DNA of 64,000 nt, from assembly GCA_035079385.1 (NCBI GenBank), contig JAVHKY010000052.1, forward strand, positions 12,276,001 to 12,340,000, in the 5' to 3' direction. Under the pieces are notes generated by a model that was not told where the DNA came from, made no database searches, and saw only the letters and a program-made list of their open reading frames with translations. This DNA is from Aspidiotus rigidus (taxonomy: Eukaryota; Arthropoda; Insecta; Hemiptera; Diaspididae). The translations under genes and the position numbers were made by a program. Below, one piece after another: positions 57,972 to 64,000 of the stretch; positions within the stretch are counted from its first letter, which is position 1; each line of letters starts with the position of its first letter.

Positions 57972-59786
57972 CATTATCCACTGTAAAGCAGCATGATCAG
58001 TTCGTAGCAAGAATTTCTGGCCATACAGGTACTTGTGGAAATTTTTCATTGATTTTATAACAGCTAGTAATTCTTTTCTGGTCACACAATAATTTTGTTC
58101 TGTCTTACTCAGGGTCTTGCTAAAATAGGCAATGACTCGCTCCCTTGATTCATATTCTGTCGACAATACGGCACCCATAGCAAAATTACTGCAATCTGTA
58201 TCAAGAATAAACCTTTTAGTTGGATCTGGATAGGCTAGTACTGGCGTGGAGCACATTCTCTTCTTGAGTTTGTTGAAGGCCTTTTGACATTCACTGGTCC
58301 ATTCGAATGGATGTTCTTTTTCAGTTAAACGGTTCAACGGTTTCACAATGTTTGCAAAATTCTTTACAAATCTTCTATAGTATGAACATAGACTTAGGAA
58401 ACTTTTTACTTCAGTACAATCCTTTGGTGTTGGCCATTGAGTTATTGCTTCTACTTTCCTTGGGCCAGTCTTCAGACCGTCAGCTGAAACAATATGGCCC
58501 AAGTATCTGACTTCTTTCTTGAATAATGAGCACTTCTTTAAGGAAAGTTTGAGACCTGCTTCTTGTAATTTTTGGAAAACAATCCTCAGGTGTTCTATGT
58601 GCTCTTCAGGTGTCTCGCTGAAGACAATCACGTCATCCATGTACACTAGGCAAATTTTTCCAATGACATCTTTCAAAATCTTTTCCACAAGGCGTTCAAA
58701 CGTGGCTGGTGCGTTACATAAACCAAACGGCATGGCATTAAATTGCCATAATCCTCCAGTGGTACAAAACGCGGTCTTCTCTTTATCATCTGGATGCACC
58801 TCCACTTGCCAAAAGCCACTCTTCATGTCGATTACTGAAAACCATCTTGCTCCTCTTAAAATGTCAAAAAGATCATCCATTCTTGGCAGGGGATAGCTGT
58901 CTTTGACAGTAACATCATTAAGCTTCCGGAAGTCAACGCAGAATCTTAAAGTTCCATCTTTCTTTGGCGCTAGTGTTACTGGCGAAGCCCATGGACTAGA
59001 GGAAGGTTCTATGATTCCTGGTTTCAGCATCTCTTCCAGTTGACATTTCATCTCTGCTTCCTTGGCAAACGGCATTCTTCTGGGTCGCTGCCTGATTGGA
59101 ACCGCGTCACCAGTGTTTATGCGATGTTGAACTATAGAAGTCCTCCCTAAGTCATTTTCATCTTTAGCAAAAATGCTCTGGTAATCTTCCAAAAATTTAT
59201 TGAAACTTGACATAGTTTTACAATCCAAATCTTTCTTCACTTCATCGACTACAGTACTTAGTTCTTCTTCAACTTTAGTCTGGAGGAGACAATCCTTGGC
59301 TTCCAACTCATAAAGTGGCATATCTCCATGGGGACCTCTTAAAAGGTCATACTTCAGATCAATACTCAACCCATACTTTCGCATTAAATCCAGGCCCAGA
59401 ATACAGTCGTCCTCGATATCAGCAAGGATGAATTTTCCAGTTATTACCATTGAGGAAATCTTGATGGACAGCTGGACAGTACCCTTGGTCCAAGCTTGTT
59501 CACCCATGGCAGTCCTGAGGCGGTGCTTTTCTCTCCAATTAATGGATAGGCCTGGGATGTCCTTGACCAATTGTGTCTTGATAACTGAACCAGTAGCAGC
59601 ACAGTCCACGCACATGTCTATATTGCGTCCAATGCTATCATTCCATCCCGATACATGGACGTTCTCACTCGAAGTGCGCATTTTGGAAATCCTTATTTCT
59701 TGGGCCCTTCTGCTTGGCCCTGGAGTTGGTTGGCACCTGGCAACTCCAGGTTGGAGTTTTCCACCTTCTTCTGCAGAGATTTCCAC
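57972..59786 (-). CDS. outer gypsy pol, first part: protease, RT and RNase H start (cut by inner element)
   Basis: The frame overlaps the gag end by 94 nt. Protease: CVDCAATGSVIKTQL with DCA in place of DTG, and ILGLDLMRKYGL. RT: PSSSPWASPVTLAPKKDGTL, FCVDFRKLN, FSVIDMKSGFWQVEV (motif A), MPFGLCNAPATFERL, CLVYMDDVIVFS (active site YMDD), YLGHIVSADGLK. RNase H: FILDTDCSNFAMGAVL, CVTRKELLAVIKSMK, LRTDHAALQWI, where the inner LTR (CATAATA end, 57971) interrupts. No stop or frameshift in the 1.8 kb that belongs to the element. Confidence 0.93.
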
Positions 59787-60986
59787 TTAGGGCAATTGGG
59801 CTTGATGTGACCCTCTTCATCACAGTAGTAGCATCGACGTTTGTCTCCAGTTGGTCCAACCTTTGTTTGCTTCAAAACTGTGGAACCTTGTCTACGGGAC
59901 GCCTTTCTTGCAGCTTCTACTTCCAGGGCAAAGGATAATGCTTCTTTCAAGGTTTTGCAACGTGCCATCCAAACTTGACTCTGAACCTCCCAGTCAAAAA
60001 TTCCGTCAATGAATGCCTCAGATGCAGTTTGTTCAATGGCTGATACAGTAGCTTCTGGGTAAGCTCGTTGAGTTAATTTTAGGATTTCGCTTGAAAACGC
60101 TTGAAGACTTTCTCCACGGTTCTGTCGACGGTATTTTAGTTCTCTTCTTCTGATGGGAGCCAAATGAGCTTGACCAAAGCGTTGTTCAAGAACCTCAACC
60201 AACTTTTGGTAATTCTTCTTGTCACCCTCAGCAATGTTGGACAACAGCTGTAGTGCAGCTCCTCTCAAGCTGACAATCAAATTACCAGCCTTGGCTTTGT
60301 CATCCCATCCATTGAGTTGAGCTGCAATTTCAAACTGTGATTTGTATAGTTCCCAAGAGATTTCACCATCAAACGTTGGTATTTTGACTTTGGTCTTTGA
60401 TGAGGGTTCTACAACTGGTAAATTTCCTTCATTTGACCCAGAACTGAAAAAAGCAACGCCTGGCGGATCCACAACCATGCTTACTGTTGGATTTCCTTCC
60501 AGTCTCTGGAGTCGTTCCTCTATAATTTTCCCTTGTTGCCCAAGTTCCTCAACCTGATGTTGGATTGGTTTGATCTGGCGTTTAACCTCAATATTGAAGC
60601 CCATCAAAGATTTCTGCCTTGTTTTGTTCAAGTTTCTCCTCCATTGCGTTCTTGTTCTGTTCAAATTTCTCCTCCATTGCGTTCTTGTTCTGTTCGAACC
60701 CAGTCTTCATATCTTGTGAATTTTTAGCCATTGTATCTGTCAACATTTGTAGCATTGCACTCAAATCTATAGCTGGAGACTGCTTTGTTGGCGTACCGGT
60801 CCCAAGGTTTCCAGTAGCCTCGTCAACCTCAAATTTAAAATTGGCCACATCCAAACCCAAGTCTTTGAATGATTTTTCCAGACGATCGGCTAATTCATTT
60901 TTGGTTCCGCTAACAGAGAGATCACGATTCCGGAGTTCCTTGCGGAGTTTATCCCGAGTAAGTTCATGAAACTTCTTCTTCACCAT
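59693..60986 (-). pseudogene. outer gypsy gag with SAP-like head, one frameshift
   Basis: ATG at 60986 opens a frame with LTRDKLRKELRNRDLSVSGT and KNELADRL, a SAP-like DNA-binding helix pair, then a helical region with a duplicated EQNKNAMEEK unit. Near 60600 the frame shifts and continues: KVKIPTFDGEISWELYKSQF (capsid start), LRGAALQLLSNI, RRRELKYRRQNRGESLQAFS, ending with one CCHC knuckle CYYCDEEGHIKPNC. Together about 430 codons. A SAP motif at the head of gag may tether the particle to chromatin; that is inference. Confidence 0.85.
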
Positions 60987-61030
60987 CTTGAATCACCACA
61001 AGTTTCAAACACACAGAGTAGGCTTACGCA

Positions 61031-61050
61031 ATCCCACTTCTGACACCAGT
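61031..61050 (-). other. outer gypsy primer binding site (tRNA-Leu type)
   Basis: Next to the 5' LTR the minus strand reads TGGTGTCAGAAGTGGGATT, complementary to the 3' end of a leucine tRNA (..CCCACTTCTGACACCA), after a 2-nt spacer. Confidence 0.75.
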
Positions 61051-61460
61051 TGTGACGTTCTACCAGTCACTGAATATCTCTTGACGCCAATAATAAAGAA
61101 CAATTACAAAAACCGAGCTTTATTACTGGTACCGCAAGTACAACACTTCTAAACACCGTTAAACTGTAACACAATCGCGTTAAAGAACGAGAACACGTTA
61201 ACTATCGCTTTAAGATTACAACTGAATCGCTTTATCGGGTTGCTGCCGGCTATTTATAGTCTCACCCTTATTTCCGGAATTCTCGAGATTTCTTCTAGAA
61301 CGGCAAACAGGTTATGCAAGAGTCCTTACAATCAATCGAGCACGTTCTAGGTTGTTCAAGCGTATTCGGCGAAGTAGTTAAGCGATAAGTACGCTTCCTT
61401 GCGGTGTCTGCTATTATTAAAAGTTTAGCGGCATGTGCAAGCTTGGTGCTTGCGCCTTCA
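61051..61460 (-). repeat. outer gypsy 5' LTR
   Basis: TGTGACG to GCGCCTTCA, 410 bp. On the minus strand TATAAATA (61251-61258) is followed about 30 nt on by an initiator TTCAGTTG (near 61221), so U3/R can be placed. Confidence 0.9.
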
Positions 61461-61461
61461 T

Positions 61462-62274
61462 AGCAGAACGCCACAATATTATAGAAGGATTATCGAAATT
61501 AAAATTATGTCCCGTTTCAGTCGAGTGTCGGCACAGGGCGGTGGTATCCAGGTGGTTCGATACATTGGATTTATGTTGACGAATCCTTTCCTTTAGTCGT
61601 TGCATTGTTTCACCCACATATTCCACATTACAGCTGTCACAAGGGAGCTTGTATACAAGCCTTGAGTTTGCTTCTGGAGGTATCTGATCTTTAATTTTAC
61701 TGAAGAAACGCCGGTTTAGATTGTGACCACTGAAGGTGATCTTAGTATCCGAATTTAATTTGCTGAGATATTTTCTAATTAAAAGGCTAGGAGTGCCAAT
61801 AAAGGGGATAGAAAAATAGAGTTTGGCTTTCTTTTTTACATTAAGGGGAGTGGCGTTGTCAATTAAGCTATTAGAAGAAGAATAGTTGTTTACGTTACTG
61901 AAAGTATTATAATTTGTATTAAAATTAAGAGAATTAACAAAAGGTTCAGGATAATTGTTTTGACGAAGTAGGTTTTTAAGGTTATTTATAATTTCAGGGT
62001 GAAATCTTTTATCAGAGTGAGAAAGCCAGTTATTAAGAAGACATTTAACAGTATTAACTTTAAGGTGTTGAGGGAGGTTGGATTGGAAATTGATAATTCG
62101 TCCAGAAAAGGTGGGTTTACAATAATGCTTAAAGATAAATTTACAATTGTCACGAATAATGGTAATGTCAAGAATGTTAATAGAATTATTGGTCCCTTTT
62201 TCACATGTAAACTTGAGTAAAGGGTGGAAGTTATTCATATAGTCAGAAATGTTATCAAAGAGGTTCTTTTTCAC
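61462..62274 (-). pseudogene. Penelope-like RT end and GIY-YIG domain, cut by LTR insertion
   Basis: The frame starts in the RT with FHPLLKFTCEKGTNNSINIL, DITII, and CKPTFSGRIINFQSNLPQHL; the thumb follows; then FSGHNLNRRFF and RLVYKLPCDSCNVEYVGETM with QRLKERIRQHKSNVSNH, the GIY-YIG nuclease (here VYKL..C..C...YVGET). It ends CRHSTETGHNFNFDNPSIIL at the edge of the 5' LTR; remaining codons at the edge are LTR sequence. The rest of the protein lies at 48.1 kb. Confidence 0.85.
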
Positions 62275-62284
62275 AATGCAACTC

Positions 62285-62444
62285 CTTTTTTTTCATTCAC
62301 GTTTTAACCCTTGATAATGATAGTTGTACTATCAAAACGTCGGGTTCTTAATAAGTAAATAAATAAATAAATAAATCATTTATTTGTTTATCTTTTTTTC
62401 TTCAAATTTTGGACGGCAGTGCTGGACATATTCGACCTTCTAAT
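62285..62444 (+). repeat. Penelope-like terminal repeat, right copy
   Basis: An inverted copy of the left repeat with (AAAT)n differing in length. The hammerhead-like motif at 62306-62346 (plus) has AAAA in place of GAAA, so this copy should be inactive. Confidence 0.7.
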
Positions 62445-62796
62445 TATATAATCCGTCCGGACAAAGTAATTAATTCTTAAGTATGTCCAACGAGCACCAT
62501 ACAGTGAGATTCGTGCAACAACGACCTACGCCTGGTGTGATACTGTGTAGTGCCGTCTTTGTGATGTCAGTGTTTTGTGTTTTTTTGCGTGCCAGGGGGG
62601 CACTAAAGTTTGGCGGTTGCCAAAGCAACTCGGCGGTTTCTGAGTAGAAGAGGGGGGTTCGCCAAGGAGATTCCTCCAACACTGAAGTTATACCCGAAAG
62701 GGTCGATTCCGGTGTTGGAAGAAACAATATTAAATGCATACGCAACCCGCACCTACTCCATAATGGACGACGGGCGGTGCTGCACATGCGACACAC
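62445..62796. other. spacer between Penelope-like repeat and microsatellite
   Basis: GC-richer than the host. It has an open stretch (62610-62800, KEIPPTLKLYPKGSIPVLEE) without known motif; it may be decayed LINE sequence. Confidence 0.35.
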
Positions 62797-62801
62797 AAGC
62801 G

Positions 62802-62837
<36 letters not shown>
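62797..62837. repeat. (ATT)n microsatellite
   Basis: About thirteen ATT units, directly followed by the GC-rich R1-clade fragment. Confidence 0.9.
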
Positions 62838-62849
62838 TTCAGCGCCGGA

Positions 62850-63923
62850 TACATCAGCGTAGTAGAGGCCGCGAAGAGGCGCAGATGGTTGCTGGGCAAT
62901 ATCAGCAGGCTCGGAAAAGGTTAAAGGCTGCAATAAAATAGAGCAAGAAGCAACGTTGGGATGAGCTCTGCAGCCTTGCGTATGAAGACCCCTGGGGCAA
63001 ACCCTACAAAGTTATAATGAAGAAACTAGGGGGTCCATCCGCAACGAGCCGAATGGAGCCAGATGCTGTGGAAAGAGTAATTGATACACTGTTTACACAA
63101 GGCCCGCCACTTATGGTTACGCCACCACAAGTGGAGGAGGACGTGCCCCTCTTTAGTACCGAGGAGATTAATGTAGCCGTTCAAAGGCTGCATGGTAAGC
63201 AATGGAGAGCTCCTGGACCAGATGAAGTACCCAACGCGGTGTGGAGCTCTCTCCACGTAGTGGACCCCTCTCTGCTGCCTAGTGCTTTCAATAAGGCACT
63301 TGCAGAGGGGGTGTACCCAAAACGTTGGAAAAAGGCCAGGCTGGCACTGATAGAGAAGAAGGATAAACCGCCTGGCCTGCCATCCTCCTACCGACCGCTC
63401 TGCCTGCTCGACACTGTCGGCAAGATATTTGAGCGGGCAGTGGTAACGCAGTTGGAGAACCACTTGGTGTCCAAAAAGATAATTTCTGGGAGTCAGTACG
63501 GTTTTGGAGCTGGACGCTGTACTTCAGATACCGCAATCAAACTGAAGAAGGTAGCTTCTGCGGCAATGAAGAAGCGACGGTTCTGCGCAGCTGTCAGTCT
63601 CGACATAAAGGATGCGTTTAATTCCGTTCCGTGGCAGAAGATCTTGAAGATGCTACAAAATGCAAGGGTGCCTGGTTACCTGCTAAGGATCAACTGCAGT
63701 TACCTAAACTGCAGAGAGATTGTAGCAGAGACGTCTGCTGGCACAGTGAAGAAAAGTGTAACATGCGGTGTTCCTCAGGGCTCTGTTCTGGGGCCCACAT
63801 TGTGGAGCATCGCATTCAACGGCCTCTTTAAGATCAAGCTACCACCAGGGGTACAGCTTATATGCTATGCCGACGATACACCGGTGGTTGGCTCTGCCGA
63901 CACCGTTGCCGAGGTGGAGACTG
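62850..63923 (+). pseudogene. R1-clade LINE RT, copy 2, cut off at both ends
   Basis: Coding begins with QQARKRLKAAIK, a stop at 62939, then KKQRWDELCSLAYEDPWGKP. From 63017 the frame is open: FSTEEINVAVQRLHGKQWRA with PGPDEVPNAVW, SYRPLCLLDTVGKIFERAVV, SQYGFGAGRCTSDTAI, VSLDIKDAFNSVPW (motif A), GVPQGSVLGPTLWSIAFNGL (B), YADDTPVV (C, with P for the usual L). Homology stops at 63923 (AEVET), leaving the 3' half missing. It overlaps copy 1 over the motif B to C region, so the two are separate insertions of one family. Confidence 0.88.
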
Positions 63924-64000
63924 TGGCGTATGTGTATGTGTATAAACCTGTATAGAAAGTTATAGATTAGATAGTGCGTACGAGTACATGTAAAAGTTAG
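63924..64000. other. unrelated sequence after the LINE break
   Basis: From GTGGCGTATGTGTATGTG on, nothing matches the LINE; AT-rich and not identified. Confidence 0.4.

Larger units (their letters stand above)
48135..61460 (-). mobile_element. outer Ty3/gypsy retrotransposon, interrupted by the inner one
   Basis: Two near-identical LTRs, a tRNA-Leu-type primer site, gag, pol (protease, RT, RNase H, integrase) and a polypurine tract are in the standard order on the minus strand. Removing the inner element leaves about 5.4 kb. It cuts a Penelope-like gene. No target-site duplication is visible (flanks ACATAT and TAGCAG). Confidence 0.95.
47786..62444 (-). mobile_element. Penelope-like element with inverted ends, interrupted by nested LTR elements
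   Basis: Minus-strand RT/GIY-YIG coding at 61.46-62.27 kb resumes at 48.13 kb on the far side of the LTR stack. The whole is framed by inverted copies of about 150 bp (47786-47945 and 62285-62444) holding TGCCGTCCAAAATTTGAAG, (AAAT)n and a hammerhead-like motif. Penelope-like elements are known for terminal repeats in either orientation. The native length was about 1.35 kb, so the RT core is missing (5'-truncated). Confidence 0.8.

Noticed and set aside
46322..63923. The two R1-clade fragments as two halves of one LINE split by the nested stack
   Set aside because: Their sequences overlap across the motif B to motif C region and differ there, so they are separate copies.

Overview
This is a eukaryotic, almost certainly insect, nuclear window. 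It carries two intron-containing muscle-type genes on the minus strand. Exons have GT/AG borders and introns range from 75 bp to 9 kb. The repeat set (Penelope-like, DIRS-like, R1-clade and jockey/I-type LINEs, Ty3/gypsy, pogo-like, MULE-like, Maverick-type DNA polymerase) is typical of arthropods. A hemipteran is my guess, but the sequence does not prove it.

Region 1 (1 to 24.3 kb) is the gene-bearing part. The 5' part of a paramyosin gene (three coding exons, 86 codons, running off the left side) lies at 3.6-13.2 kb on the minus strand. Its second coding intron is about 9 kb and holds LINE debris; the intron below exon 3 holds a broken Penelope-like element and a short non-autonomous DNA transposon. 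A complete actin gene (376 codons in five coding exons plus an upstream non-coding exon) lies at 19.4-24.1 kb, same strand. Its residues fit an insect muscle actin, and an exact CArG box and a CRE-type palindrome sit upstream. Between the two genes lies a DIRS-like retroelement whose tyrosine recombinase gene was split by a MULE-like transposon carrying a SWIM zinc-finger ORF.

Region 2 (24.3 to 37.7 kb) holds a pogo-like element with another TIR element inside it, then a nearly full-length non-LTR retrotransposon on the minus strand with a 12-bp target-site duplication, a GC-rich segment with exon-like pieces of unknown identity, and a 5'-truncated Ty3/gypsy element with one LTR.

Region 3 (38 to 46.3 kb) is an AT-rich island: a 346-codon frame I do not recognise, a minus-strand helix-turn-helix-like frame, a coiled-coil frame, a double zinc-finger frame and a protein-primed type B DNA polymerase of the Maverick/Polinton kind, broken by many frameshifts. 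It looks like a decayed Polinton-like or related viral insertion.

Region 4 (46.3 to 64 kb) is a nested stack. A Penelope-like element (inverted 150-bp ends, hammerhead-like motif) is interrupted by a 5.4-kb Ty3/gypsy element (minus, two 410-bp LTRs), which is itself interrupted by a 7.9-kb Ty3/gypsy element (plus, two 787-bp LTRs, CATT duplication). R1-clade LINE fragments flank the stack. By my reading the LTR pairs differ by roughly 1.7% (outer) and 0.7% (inner), in the order that nesting requires.

Transposon frames are mostly broken while actin and paramyosin exons are clean, so the breaks probably reflect decay rather than sequencing error.
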